Below, piece by piece: positions 24,259-35,230 of a stretch of DNA of 64,000 nucleotides; the first letter of the stretch is position 1; every line of letters starts with the position of its first letter. The position numbers and the translations under genes are program-made. The notes beneath the pieces are model-generated. The model did no database searches. It saw nothing but the letters and a program-made list of their open reading frames with translations, and was not told the DNA's origin. Source of the stretch: Rachycentron canadum (Eukaryota; Chordata; Actinopteri; Carangiformes; Rachycentridae); assembly GCA_038496675.1 (NCBI GenBank), contig CM076655.1, forward strand, positions 22,119,948 through 22,183,947, written 5' to 3'.

Positions 24259-25895
24259 TGTAGTGTCCCGTCCCTTCCTGAAGAAGAAGAAGAAGCACGG
24301 TTCAGATGATGTAACCCTTTGATACTTTGAACACAACAAGGGCTGAAGCTTTTGACGAGACAGGTCAAAAGTAAACAAGTGTTATTGCAGACGTTGGCTA
24401 GAGCAAAAGCAAAACTCTAAACATTTGATTTGAAATATCATGTATGAAAGGCTGTTACATAAAAAACAAATAAACCTAATGTAAAACAAATTTTTGATTT
24501 TAACATTAAAAAAATCATCATAAGAAACAACTTTTTATATTAACTATTTATAGCAGATCACAGGGTCACACAGAACAGAGTATTAGGTGAACGTATTAAT
24601 CTTAAAAAAGTCATTTTTGCCACTTGGGGCCAGCAGAACAAGCAATGTTCACCAGCTACGCACGAATTTTGGAAAGGGTTTAACATGAATTGTTCACTTG
24701 AATCAGATAATTGCTGCAGCTAAAACAAGGTTGGTGTGAGCAGTGCGAATAAATTTAAAACAGTGAAGTCGTGAGCCGGACAAGGAAAATAAAGAGATGA
24801 TAACACTCTGTTCACTACAAGAAACTCTTTTCACATTGCACATATGTGTCTGATCCAGATTCCATGTTTAATGGAAACCTGAAGAAAGAGGCCAGAACCA
24901 AAAAAAAACTACACAACAAAAAAGGATATTGCACACCAGCAGCTCGAAACACTCAAGGCGGCCTCCTCTGTTGTTTAAACATACTGTATTGTAGTGACTC
25001 ATAGTGTAATCATTTGTGAACAGAGATGAAGGAAATCCCCTGCATTGCTGCTTCTAGTCATGTAACAAATTGGCGTAATTGCCATTGTGGTTGAATAGAA
25101 ATTGTGGTTGGGCAAACAACTTTTTTTTTTCTGTGCCAGTGCTTTGCCTTTCAAACAAACACTTGTCTCTGTGGTGAGTATCCTTTTGCAAGAAAGTTGA
25201 AATCAAATTCTCACACACGCTGCAGACCTGCAGGGCAGAGTGGAAGAATCTTAACCCCAGAGAAATTTTCATTGTTAAACTGAAGATGCAACATGTGTGA
25301 TGTAATATTTCAGCACCTATGTGTGAGTGTAAATTTATAGTGCCCAGACAGGTATAAATGGGATTAACAACGTGCACAAACTTGCATGGGCCAAAACACG
25401 AACACATAAAGAAATGACAGACTAAGTTGTGATTCCCTTACAGTTAAACTTTACTGATTTCACTGTTTGAAAAGCAACACGGCACCAGAGGAATTTGGTC
25501 CTGCAGCCCCCTGGATGCAAACGGGGCCCTCAACAAATGACTTCCAGCTTCGGACTGAGACGTTTCCTGTCTCTTTTGAATGCAAACATATACACAACTA
25601 AATTGGGTTGCGAAGAGGAGGCGAGTGATGCGACAAGCAAGACACAGGGAATAAGAGAGGTTGTTGAGAGAAAAAAGGAGCCTTTTGATGAAGGGCAGCA
25701 GCGGCATAATCAGAGCCGGATGCTGACGTTGGTGTAGTTGGAGGGGTTGATGGTGGGGTTAGCAGTAGACTGGTGGGGATTGACACTGGATTAAAGCTGT
25801 CACTATTAATCAAAGGCGGCCAAAGGGCAGCCTTCAGACGGCACGAACACACCTCTCTTTGGTCGAACCAGTGAGCAAAACACTGAGGAGCATGG

Positions 25896-26435
25896 TCTTA
25901 AAGGGGAACTCAGGCAATTCAGCATTAAACTTCCATAAAGTTTGAGAAAGCTCCAGATACAAAAATGGCAAAAATCAAAGCAGCAGAGAGCAAGATATCC
26001 TGACTTAAGCACCCTAATAATTAATAGATAAAAAACATGTTTGATCCTATATTTCCCAACCAACAGGATCTTTTCGATGGACCTGTTCTCTCAGTTTGAT
26101 GGCTCGAGTTTCCTTCAAATGGCTACAGACTATATTATATATTTGCAAAACAACTTCCTGTTTGAGCTCTGCATCACAGTAGTTTTGGTGTCTTGAGTAT
26201 GTTCACTTGTTTTTTACTTTCAAATGAGTTTTTGGTTCAAAGCAGTGTTTATTGGTATGTTCCCTGCTGTGTTGGCCATGTAGCCATGTCCCAGATTTAA
26301 GCAACTGACCGCTTGCTAAACTCCTACCTTGAACAACTGCCCAGGCATAGCTTAGCAACCGTTACCAGACACAACAGGTCTGACAGGCTTTAGAGTTGAA
26401 GCTGTGTGCACTGGGCACAACTTGTAAGATCAGGA
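25896..26435 (+). repeat. Possible dispersed repeat beginning CTTAAAGGGGAACTC
   Basis: 'cttaaaggggaactc' is a typical left end of several teleost repeats, and the following text ('gataaaaaacatgtttgatcctatatt', 'gtttgatgg.tcgagtttccttcaaa', 'cttcctgtttgagctctgcatcacagtag') reads as repetitive from memory. I cannot place it in a named family and see no second copy in the window. Confidence 0.33.
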
Positions 26436-28376
26436 CTCGGTGTGCAAAGACTTCCATTTTAGATCTGATTCATCTTTCAGGATCCATTGTTTTAAAAACA
26501 GGCAAAATGAAACATGCACTAGTTTCACTGCAAACGGTGCATGTTTCATGCAAGACTTGACAGGTGGAGGAATAGCAAGTAAAAAAGGAAATCATCAAAA
26601 AGTCATGACCTACAGGCCTGTTACAATTATGATAAAAGTAGAACTCTTGTAGTATATGAGTAGTCACCCAGGGCTACCCAGCTGTGCTTAAACCTTGGCT
26701 GCAAATAAGAAAAGGCTTTTAGTTTTTCTTTAAGACGGAGTCCTGATGGCTACAACCAACACTTATTATTATTATTATTGATTAATCTGCACATTGTTCT
26801 CTTTGTAAATCGCTTGGTCCATCCCACATTTGAAAACACCTGTTGCACTATCCTAAAGATGATTGGATTGAATGTCTTGCTTTGTCTGACCAACCGTCCT
26901 GAACAAGAAAAATATTACATTTAGAATAATTTAAAACAAACAAAAAAAAAAAAAAGGAGCAAATTCTGAAATTTTCTAGCCTGGGACTAAATATAAAAAA
27001 ACAATAACAAATTGATATCTCCAAAGATGTTTTGAAGATGAATGTGGTGCCTTCTTCTATATTGCAGGCTGTGAGTAATACAACATTTGCTACACAACCA
27101 CACGGCAACATTTTGAACTGAGAGATCAGATTGCATGCAAGCATCTCTAGGACACTTGAGGAGGTTTACAAGATGTGAGAGTGAACGAGAGAAACTATTT
27201 TTCAATTTCCTGCGAGTAGGAAGCAGGTTTTTAACTGTTGCTAATTTTTTGTCTGTTTCTGACATTTTAAAGGGTTAACCTGCACTTCCTAGAGATTCTA
27301 TCTGGTCTGCAGAATTCACAACCCTCTGCACTTTTTGGGATATCTATTAGATTACATTAGCAGTAGCTTTTCCTCTCAGCCAGCCACTTCCTGCCCTCCG
27401 GAGAACCGAGGAGATAAGAGTCGACTCTCTCAAACACACTTTTGTAGATACAAACTGAACAAATTTCCCTTCTGAGCACTGTCTGACAAACAAAATCCAC
27501 AACCAACAAAAGATAGCGGTTCAGAAAACAAACAGTCCCGGCGGTAGGGGACGGCGGTTGCTCCAGGCAGTGTGTGGAGGAGCTTTGTGACCAAACAGTG
27601 CACGGAAGTGGAGATAAACAAAACAGACAATTTTCGGTTATCTCAAAAAAACTCCATGAAACAAAACAATCCCCTCTGCTGCCATGTCCTTGAAAAGATC
27701 TGGAGAGATGTCCTGAGGAAATTCTATTTCCTTTTTTCGGGGAACGGCCCGGGAGCGTCCCATCGGCAGGCCGCTCCAGTGGCGGTTCACAATACGAGGA
27801 AAGAACACGCCACTCTGGAAATACTGAGGAGGACACGGTGTCTGTCTTCGCATCCTGTGAGGAACAAGGATGACGAGAGGTTTCACTTTAAAGGCTGCAC
27901 TTTATCCATTTGGAGTGAAAGCGTCACCTGAAATGACGAGTTTTAGTGTATTAATTGACAGAAAGTGACAAATCAGCCACCAGTGCATTTACTTAGTAAT
28001 TTCCTTTTCTCTACATTTCAGTGGAAACACTGTACATTTGGCAACTTTAGATACTAGTTAATTCACAGATGAACATTTTTCATCATCATGAGAACTTTCT
28101 GTTATGTAGCCTACCCTCATTGATGTAAATGGGGTGGACTAAACATGTCTGAATCACACACAAACTGAACATTATAACAGTCATGAAAGTTGATAATAAA
28201 ACACTCAGAGACTTTTTTTTTTTTTTAGTGGTGTATTATGTTCTGGTCATTTTGTGCAGGGAGAGGGATGGGGGATGACATTGAATAAAAGTTCCTGGAT
28301 AGGCTTGAACTGGCGATGTCGCACTTCATGGCTGGCATCCTGCCTCCTGGAGCGTTAGTGGGGTCAGTCAGGTGTC
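26436..28376. other. Non-coding stretch with the longest open frame
   Basis: The minus frame at 27357-27836 (159 codons) and the plus frame at 27572-27931 (119 codons) overlap in a relatively GC-rich segment. Neither shows a domain, signal sequence or membrane segment that I trust, and both are near the chance maximum for 64 kb. An (ATT)n array at 26764-26779, A14 at 26942-26955 and T14 at 28213-28226 are also present. Confidence 0.5.
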
Positions 28377-28597
28377 GTGTTTACATCACTCCCGATAAAT
28401 ACCCCCTCTACTATAGATTCATTTGACCCTGTTCTGAATGCTGATTTTACCCTTCTCCATTGCTGGACGCTCCAAAAGCCTGATGTTAGTGTGTTTTTTG
28501 ACCAGTGGAAAAGAGGCTTGCTGTTTTCTTCAACAGATGGAAGTTGCTCAGTTGTCAGTCTAACAAATTGCATAGTATTAATGTAGTTTCATAAAGT
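28377..28597. repeat. Locally duplicated unit, copy 1
   Basis: Shares ordered blocks with 29089-29286: 'gtgtttac', 'cgataaat.cccc.ctctact..agattcatttgaccctg', 'aaaagcctgatgt.agtg', 'agtggaaaa.aggc', 'agttt.cttca' and 'gcatag..ttcataaagt'. Both copies are in the same orientation about 710 bp apart. On the minus strand both carry an open frame with similar residues (TEEN..., LTSGF, GSNES, DVNTT). It is probably a dispersed repeat of unknown class present twice. Confidence 0.65.
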
Positions 28598-29088
28598 GAA
28601 AAAAAAAAACATGAAATAACTTTTATTATAACATCTGCTATTTGAAAAAGCCTTAATTTGAGGTGTATTAACAGGAATTACTTTTTCAAAGCTCTTTGCC
28701 ACATCGTATAAACCTTTTACCACCAAAATTAGTGGGTATAAGCAGTTTTTTCTTTTTTTTAAATAATAAAAGCTTACTGACCTCTTTTCCTCTGCCAGTT
28801 CAGTTTTCCTTTCTGTTAAGATTGAGGCCATGCAAAACTGTGAGGAGCGTAGTTCACATGTACTTACAGATCACAGACGCATGGGGGACAAAGAACAAAC
28901 TGATAAACCTGATCTGTCGAGTCTCATCCCCGGGTTGTTGTTCCTGTCAGCGTCAGAGCCTCCTTATGAGACGCTGTGGTTGGTAATTTTATGTTTTTGA
29001 AACTTATTGTCGGGTTTGTGCTGTGATGGATTTTACAGCGGGAGAAGGGGCGAAAATTCGCAGGAACAATTGGCTGTTGTGTTTACGT
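28598..29088. other. Spacer between duplicated units, nothing recognised
   Basis: A poly-A-rich start (28602-28611), unique AT-rich DNA, then a more balanced part from 28820 to 29060. No frame with a recognisable product. Confidence 0.5.
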
Positions 29089-29286
29089 CAAGGCTGAAAC
29101 CGATAAATCCCCGCTCTACTGCAGACTCATTTGACCCTGGTCTGAGCCTTTTCCATGGCTGACAAAAGCCTGATGTCAGTGGGTCTTTGTGTTTTTTTTT
29201 GATCAGTGGAAAAGGGGCTTTACAGTTTTCCTCAGTGGATAAAGTTTTATACATACATATTTACATATTGCATAGTTTCATAAAGT
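29089..29286. repeat. Locally duplicated unit, copy 2
   Basis: Second copy of 28377-28597, shorter by small deletions. The minus-strand frame (29033-29254) aligns in words with the minus frame of copy 1 (28364-28573), including TEEN, LTSGF, GSNES and DVNTT. This shared openness may reflect ancient coding origin or only recent common descent. Confidence 0.65.
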
Positions 29287-29684
29287 CAACAATAAGTCAT
29301 TATAACAGGAAAAGGCCTCACACAGATGAGTTATTAGATGCAGCAAAATGCTAAAATTCCTACACGTGTCCAAATTCTGATACATGCAACACTTTCTATG
29401 ACTTGAAACCTCTCAGCTTCTTCCCTCCTGCTTGCAGTTAGATAAAAACACCATTAGAGGGCCCCTCAGACGCTCCTCCATGTGTGAACTGACTTAATAA
29501 TGATAAACACGGGGATAGAGTGTCGGCCTGTTTGTTTGCCTCGAAATCTTTTTCAGTTTCACCGTCAGTGTGAGTGAATGGCCACACGTTTGCGTGCAGG
29601 AACGAGCTCATTTGTGTTTGTGTGAATCTCTCTGGTGGGAGAATGCGCTGCCTGTCTGTGCATGCGGACACAACTGACTCCATC

Positions 29685-29688
29685 TGTG

Positions 29689-29719
<31 letters not shown>

Positions 29720-29790
29720 AGCTGGTTGTGTGCTGTGTGTGTGCATTATGTGTGTGTGTGTGTGTGTGCATGTGCATGTGTGTGTGTGTG
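29685..29790. repeat. Compound (TG)n microsatellite
   Basis: Several TG arrays interrupted by TT, AGCTGGT, CTG, CATTA and CATGTGCA. The interruptions suggest an old, diverged array; the purest run is at its start. Confidence 0.92.
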
Positions 29791-30523
29791 CCGGGCATTA
29801 AGCCCTATCTATTTACAGAACGGGTATGTTTGGCCAATACTTCCTGACTTCCTTGCTCTTGGCAAACAGACAGACAGCCACAGTCTGTGTATTGTTTTAG
29901 AACGGTGGAGATTGTTGGTACTTGAAAGAGATTTTGGGCTGCTTGTGTTTGATTTATGCGGTGTGTCTGTTTGATATCGATCATAAACGATAACACAGCT
30001 GAAGGAAGGAAAACGCATCTCCTGTCGAAGCTCCGCACTTTGATGTCAAGGTTGAAAAGAACAATGCTCTAAGGTACAGGGGCCTTTTCTGCATTACACT
30101 CCCAGATTTCTCTCATGTGTCAGACAGAACTGTACCACACTGCCAACAGGAGGTGGCCGAAACCTCTGTTCAGAGGCTGATGAAGCATGTTTATTTCATT
30201 TAGGTGAATTATGAGTCCAAAATGTTTTTCAACAGGGTGTTTACTCTTTTCATTTGCTTCCTGTGCCTCCTCCCCTAACAAATGAGACCCGGTCAAACAT
30301 TTATGTAACTGACTTACATAAAAAAAAAAGAAATCCAACACTACAATAAGCATATTATATTTTCTCAAGGCTCATTTGTAGCAGTGCTGTGAGACTCAGA
30401 TACTGATGTATCAATGCGCACGTGTGAGTTTGCATTTACTGTCACCATACTGGCCTCTGCTGGTGCTCGCTGAGTTCGCATGATCAGCAGAAGAGTTCAG
30501 GAGAGTTTCACTCATTTCTATCA

Positions 30524-30583
30524 ATATATATATATCTATATATATATAGATATATATATATATCTATATATATATACATATAT
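30524..30583. repeat. TA-rich palindrome with phased CTATA interruptions
   Basis: TA repeats broken by TATC and GATA at regular spacing. Positions 30524-30561 form a perfect 38-base palindrome and 30537-30576 an overlapping perfect 40-base palindrome. The DNA can extrude a cruciform and is probably length-unstable. Confidence 0.88.
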
Positions 30584-31339
30584 TTTGCATTGAACGTCTT
30601 GAAATATGAACAAAGTGATGCCACAGAATATACAGAGATTCACTGTCGCTCCCACCAACAGCTCTTTTATGGTTGGGAAATACTTTCAGACATTATTTAT
30701 CATAGATTATTTTATCATAGAAGCTAGAGCTCTACTTACACACAGAAAAGTTTCAGCAGAACTTTCTCCTTAAGGCTTTTGTATTCAGTGTCATTATCCT
30801 CTGAAATGGCTTTACTCACAAAAACTCTTTCAGTTCACTACTGGATTAATGATTTGTGAAGTAATTTTTTTATCGTTAAGACAATATCAACCAAGATAGG
30901 TGCTGCATTTTGGGCTTATCTTGTGGCCCTGTCTGAAAGACTGAAAGTTACATTTACAACTATTTATAATGTTAAATTAGCTCAGTTTTATAAATGTCCA
31001 CCTGCTGGACTGCAAGTTTTTTATTGTTTTTCCCATGTTGTCGTTTCTTGTCTGGTTTTTAGTGGAACTGCAGCAAAATTAAGTCCATAATTGTTTTTTT
31101 CATTCAGTAACCGGTTACGTTTGCTAATATTACTGGAAGAAAGAAAAGTCTGAACTCAAGAAGCAAAATCAGCTTTTGAAACGATTTTTTTTTTTGAGCA
31201 TCAGAGGAGACGATGGCTGATTCAGGGGCCACATCCACCCAACCAAGGTGTGACTGCGAGAGCTGATATAAGGCAGTCAGACCTATTTCTGTGTGTTTGT
31301 GCCACCAAATGTCACCAAGCAACCGTAACATCATGTAAC

Positions 31340-31359
31340 TTTTTTTTTTTTTTTTTTTT
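31340..31359. repeat. T20 homopolymer
   Basis: Twenty uninterrupted T residues; no element body recognised nearby. Confidence 0.9.
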
Positions 31360-32253
31360 ACAATACTTTTAGGTTTTATGATCCTCTTTTTTAGCAGTTA
31401 GATATACAACTGAGCTGAAACCCAATACTGCATTATTCTGCTGCATTGTTCTCAACGGCATGCAATGAATCTTGGGATAGGTTGGGCCAAGAAGGAGCCA
31501 CCGGTTGGATATCACATTATGATATTATTTAATGGCTGATGAAAGGTGAAAACTAATGTTTTGTTCACCTATAGCCTTGTTTGTTTTTATAGCCTTGACT
31601 GTGCTGCTGTGTTTAGTCTGCTGCGTACATGCACATACACATTTCGGCCTGGAACTGGTGCAAAAATATGCATAAAATACAATTTTTTTGCGGCTTTTTC
31701 AGATTTTTCTAATCAAAAATCAATCAGAAATCAAAATAAAGTTCATGAATGACTGTTGTTTTAAATGAGCGTAATGTTTGTGAAAACTTATCCGCTCCTG
31801 TCAAACTCCTGAGAGATAACTTCAGCTTGTTCAGACAGATTACAGGAGGTTTAAAGTGTGTTCGCCTCCAAGCTCAGGGTCCAGAGACGAAGGACAGGAA
31901 ATTAAATGTTTTACATACTGCAGTTAAAATTTATGATGTGGAATTTAGCACACAGAGCGTCGCGTTATGGACTCGCTCTGGACGCTTGCATTACTTTACT
32001 GGGGGAGAGGGTGTAAATTGCCATATAGGGATTTCATTTAGAAACTGAATCACTGACAAAGGCTCATGCGATGATATCTGGCATTCAACTTAAGCAGACT
32101 GCAGAGGAGTATTAAAGTCATGAGCCATCTTAAAGATGCTTGCTCAGTAGCTGCTGAGGATGGACTCGTGTTTGTCTTTGAATGATTGACTGATGAGTTT
32201 CAGGCAGCACTTTCTCCCAAAAAGGCCTTGGAGTGTCTTGTTTCCAGTTTCTG

Positions 32254-32274
32254 TTTTTTTTTTTTTTTTTTTTT
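32254..32274. repeat. T21 homopolymer
   Basis: Twenty-one T residues followed by AAAA. No recognised retroelement is attached. Confidence 0.9.
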
Positions 32275-32506
32275 AAAACATCAGCAGCCCACCAGACATA
32301 GTTGAGACAACTTATGTTTTATGGACCATAAGACAGTGCCAAAAAAAGTCTCAAATCTTAGGATCTGTAACTCTGTTAGCACCAGAGCTGCACAATGTAG
32401 CATTCTTCTGTGCACCGCACCGTTCATCTGTGCTCTCTAGTAGTAGTTATCACTCTCAAAAATCCCAACAAAAATCTGAGGAATTTCTCCAAGGGCTCTG
32501 TCTATT

Positions 32507-32536
32507 TGTGTGTGTGTGTGTGTGTGTGCGTGTGTG
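32507..32536. repeat. (TG)n microsatellite
   Basis: Eleven perfect TG units followed by CG-interrupted TG units. Confidence 0.93.
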
Positions 32537-33243
32537 CGCTCATTCACCCTCCTAACCCCAGCTCACAATGCCCCAACCTCCTCTTTCCAGTGGAGCCAAA
32601 ACTGCCACTTCGTCATTGTGGCAGCTGAGAAATTAATTGGATAAAAGAATAAAATAGAAGATTTCTTATTTCAGTATCTTTTCCGATGTGTCTCATTGAA
32701 AAGCTTTTCAAAAAAAACAAAGTTCAATCACCTGGATACATCATAATTGAGTACTTTTTTAAAAAAAAGAGTTCAAAGACATGTCAGATTTTGAAACTAA
32801 ATTTAGCTTTTTATGGGCTGTTTTCTTAAAACTAGTAATATCTGAATGTGAGGTGAAGTCTCCTCGCTTCCCTCCAGTGTGTTTCAAGATAACATCACTT
32901 GTGTCAGGATAGTCGTTGTCAGGGTTGATTATTTTTGTGGAAAGGAAGTAAAAACTCTCTGCACAGCATCTACTGAAAGCACGATTCTTCTCAGTTTTGA
33001 TTAAGTGCTGAACCACACTGCCCGAGCCAATTTTAATAAAAGATCCCTGATTATATACTTTAATGGGCTGAGTGTGCAGTAATACCACAAACACTTGCTG
33101 CTTATTTTTTTCTGACGTTTCTATGGATTATTTTGGCTTCGTCCCAAAGTAGGCAACATGGCTGTTCAGCGGTCGCCAATATGTGGCGTGTATTGGTTGC
33201 TTAGACAAATGACAGACTTATGAAACATTCCAACCCCCCACCC

Positions 33244-33250
33244 CACGCAC

Positions 33251-33312
<62 letters not shown>
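33244..33312. repeat. (CA)28 microsatellite
   Basis: A 57-base pure CA run at 33256-33312 with two CG-interrupted lead units. It is the longest perfect dinucleotide array in the window and a likely highly polymorphic locus. Confidence 0.97.
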
Positions 33313-33314
<2 letters not shown>

Positions 33315-34026
33315 TTTACTGAGGTAGCACCCTCTCATAGCCAAAGATCTCTTCTGTCTATCAGCGCTGAGGTAGTAATGAAGAGAAAGTGTGTCCTATA
33401 TACCAATAAACCTATTGATTAAACAGCCATCCAGCCAATCACAGCCACTGACCAAGCCACCAGCCCAGGGAGGAGTAAACAGTTATGGTAAAGTAATGTA
33501 CATGTTAGTTAGTGAACATAAGTCATTAACTAATTATAAGTTAATTACTAACCCTAATTCTGTATGTTATGCAAAATCACTCTAGATGCAACCAAACAAA
33601 CTCAATGCAAGCTAATGCGAGCTGAGCATTGGCAGAGCTAGATAACAAGTCTGTTGCCCCCCCCATCTCTTTCTCAAAACCCCACACTGCTCCACCCCTG
33701 GCCCATCTCTTATTTTGTGAATCATTTAGGCCCAATGTCAATGTTGCTGCCTAAAGCTCAAATCTGCATCTTTGAAAGCTCAACTGGGTCTTGACAGGGC
33801 TGTTTCATGGTTCAGTGTTGTGGGTCCAAAGATGACTGAGGGAATCCATGTCGTCCATCCTCAGGTTGTTGTTAAATATAATAAGTGTGTACACAATGCA
33901 AAAAGTTTTAACTTTGTGAAGCTTATAGTGTTTTATGAGTGTCCGTGTATGGTTTGTTAACATTACCATGAACACTTGTAATCAACCAAATGACTTTATA
34001 TTTTTGAGAAAATGGTAGTTAGTTAG
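33313..34026. other. Non-coding stretch, nothing recognised
   Basis: Unique AT-rich DNA with short frames only. The word TGAGGTAGTA near 33368 matches a let-7-type seed but no hairpin surrounds it. Confidence 0.55.
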
Positions 34027-34049
34027 TTTTTTTTTTTTTTTTTTTTTTT
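34027..34049. repeat. T23 homopolymer
   Basis: Twenty-three T residues just upstream of a CNE-like block. Confidence 0.9.
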
Positions 34050-34054
34050 AAGTA

Positions 34055-34390
34055 TAGATCACACGGACGCCGTGTGTCTCTCCTGCACTGCACAGCGTCG
34101 AGTTTTCAGCCCAAGTTCATTTGGAAAGAACCCACCTACTGTCTGCTGGGGGAAGAATGTGAAGTCAGAGAGAGGTCCTGATGATGTTTTGGCTGCAGAC
34201 TATCCAACTTACTGCACATCAATCCTGTGGGCGGCTCTGTCGAGTTTTGACTGGACAGCAGACCCCAGACTCACCCCGGTGGGAATGCTGAGGGTCTGGC
34301 CTGCCCTGACATCCAGGTTACCCCATGCCGCTCCGAGGCTTGGAAGCTGTAATTATGGAGAGGCAATGAGAGTGAGACAGAGCCTCTTTT
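34055..34390. other. CNE-like block
   Basis: GC-balanced unique sequence with a 114-codon plus frame (34072-34416) lacking any recognised domain. Words such as CTGGACAGCAGACCCCAGAC and AGCTGTAATTATGGAG near 34346 are complex and non-repetitive. It could be an enhancer or, less likely, an unrecognised exon. Confidence 0.33.
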
Positions 34391-34394
34391 CTAA

Positions 34395-34762
34395 CACACA
34401 GACACGCACACTCTGATATGTACACATCGAGAAACTGATGTAAATAGACAAGGACAAATGCCCAAACATAGACACACACTCATGTTTAAGTCAGACATAG
34501 AAGCAGAAACAAACACAATCACACTTAAGAAGTCAAACACACACATGCACACATTCATAAACACCCAGATACAAACGCACAACCCTTCAAAAACATACAC
34601 CTTTGTGTAGACATGAACAGACATACCTGCACACAGAACAGACAAACAAACTGCAGTGACACACACACACACACAGAGATACTTGGATGCACATGAAGGC
34701 AGACATACACAAAGAACCAGACACACTCACAGGTACACACACACAAAACACACACACATGCC
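34395..34762 (+). repeat. Degenerate CA-rich array with strong strand asymmetry
   Basis: Roughly 370 bp in which the plus strand is dominated by A and C (acacac, agacat, acaaac words), with a purer CA core near 34658-34675 and 34735-34758. The minus strand consequently yields long Val-Cys-rich frames (111 and 81 codons), which are artefacts. It looks like an old, decayed CA array. Confidence 0.8.
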
Positions 34763-34950
34763 GAGTAGCTGCCAGCCCCGTCATAAATCTGCCAGCTCAA
34801 TTAATCAAGCGGTTCCCCTGGGGGGCTGCTGGAGCCAGCCTCAAACCCCGCTGACGTGCCCCCAGCACCACAGTGCACTCCCACAGGGCTTTAGAGCCCA
34901 CTGCTCCCACGAGAATGACAGGAGGAAATAACTGTCTCAACTGCAGAATG
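34763..34950. other. CNE-like block directly after the CA-rich array
   Basis: Contains CAATTAATCAAG at 34798-34809, GCCAGC words on both sides, CTGACGTGCC (CRE/E-box-like) near 34851 and a GC-rich remainder. No repeat and no convincing frame. The abrupt change from CA-rich to complex sequence is striking. Regulatory role is inferred. Confidence 0.38.
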
Positions 34951-34976
34951 CGACCAGACTCCCATGTGTGACCTTT

Positions 34977-34978
<2 letters not shown>

Positions 34979-35014
<36 letters not shown>
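34979..35014. repeat. (GA)18 microsatellite
   Basis: Perfect GA array of 36 bases. Confidence 0.96.
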
Positions 35015-35017
<3 letters not shown>

Positions 35018-35086
35018 ACTGAGTGTGGATCTACTGCAGTATCTTCACAGTCACTGATACAGTGTCTAGTGCTACTGAGCAACAGC

Positions 35087-35230
35087 AAAAAAAAAAAAAA
35101 ATCCTCATATATAATATAATATATAATAATTTTAAATAATTAATAAAATACATATAAATAATAATCTAATACATAAAAAACAACATTAAAATGGATTTTA
35201 AAAGCAATGAAAATGCAATAAAATGTTCAT
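35087..35230. repeat. A15 plus AT-rich tract
   Basis: A15 at 35087-35101 followed by about 130 bases almost devoid of G, with ATATAATATAATATATAATA words. Low complexity; no element recognised. Confidence 0.8.

Larger units (their letters stand above)
20238..25895. other. Non-coding stretch, no gene seen
   Basis: Frames stay at or below 117 codons and none resembles a known protein. CNE-like blocks at 20.69-20.90 kb and 22.04-22.65 kb are listed separately; a smaller candidate lies at 21630-21700 (octamer-like TTTGCATGCAAT at 21647-21658). A16 lies at 23875-23890 and a G-rich purine tract at 22473-22500. Otherwise it is unique AT-rich DNA. Confidence 0.6.
29287..33243. other. Non-coding stretch, repeat-rich, no gene seen
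   Basis: Frames encoding runs of Cys-Val or Thr-His come from TG/CA arrays. Homopolymers, GT/CA arrays and the TA palindrome are listed separately. I see no exon or transposon protein, and the remaining DNA (for example 30600-31330 and 31370-32240) is unique AT-rich sequence. Confidence 0.6.

Noticed and set aside
27357..27836. 159-codon minus frame, the longest in the window
   Set aside because: No domain, repeat of motifs, signal or membrane segment recognised; an overlapping plus frame of 119 codons is equally open, which points to chance in GC-richer DNA.
28300..28376. 'cttgaactggcgatgtcgcacttc' as an antisense SINE B-box region
   Set aside because: No A box or tail could be found; similarity is only to a generic tRNA-like phrase.
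29438..29801. Thr/His-rich and Cys/Val-rich frames
   Set aside because: They are translations of the compound TG array in both strands.
33368..33377. let-7-like seed TGAGGTAGTA
   Set aside because: No complementary arm nearby, so no precursor hairpin; a ten-base match is expected by chance.
34391..34800. Val/Cys-rich minus frames of 111 and 81 codons
   Set aside because: They are translations of a decayed CA array.
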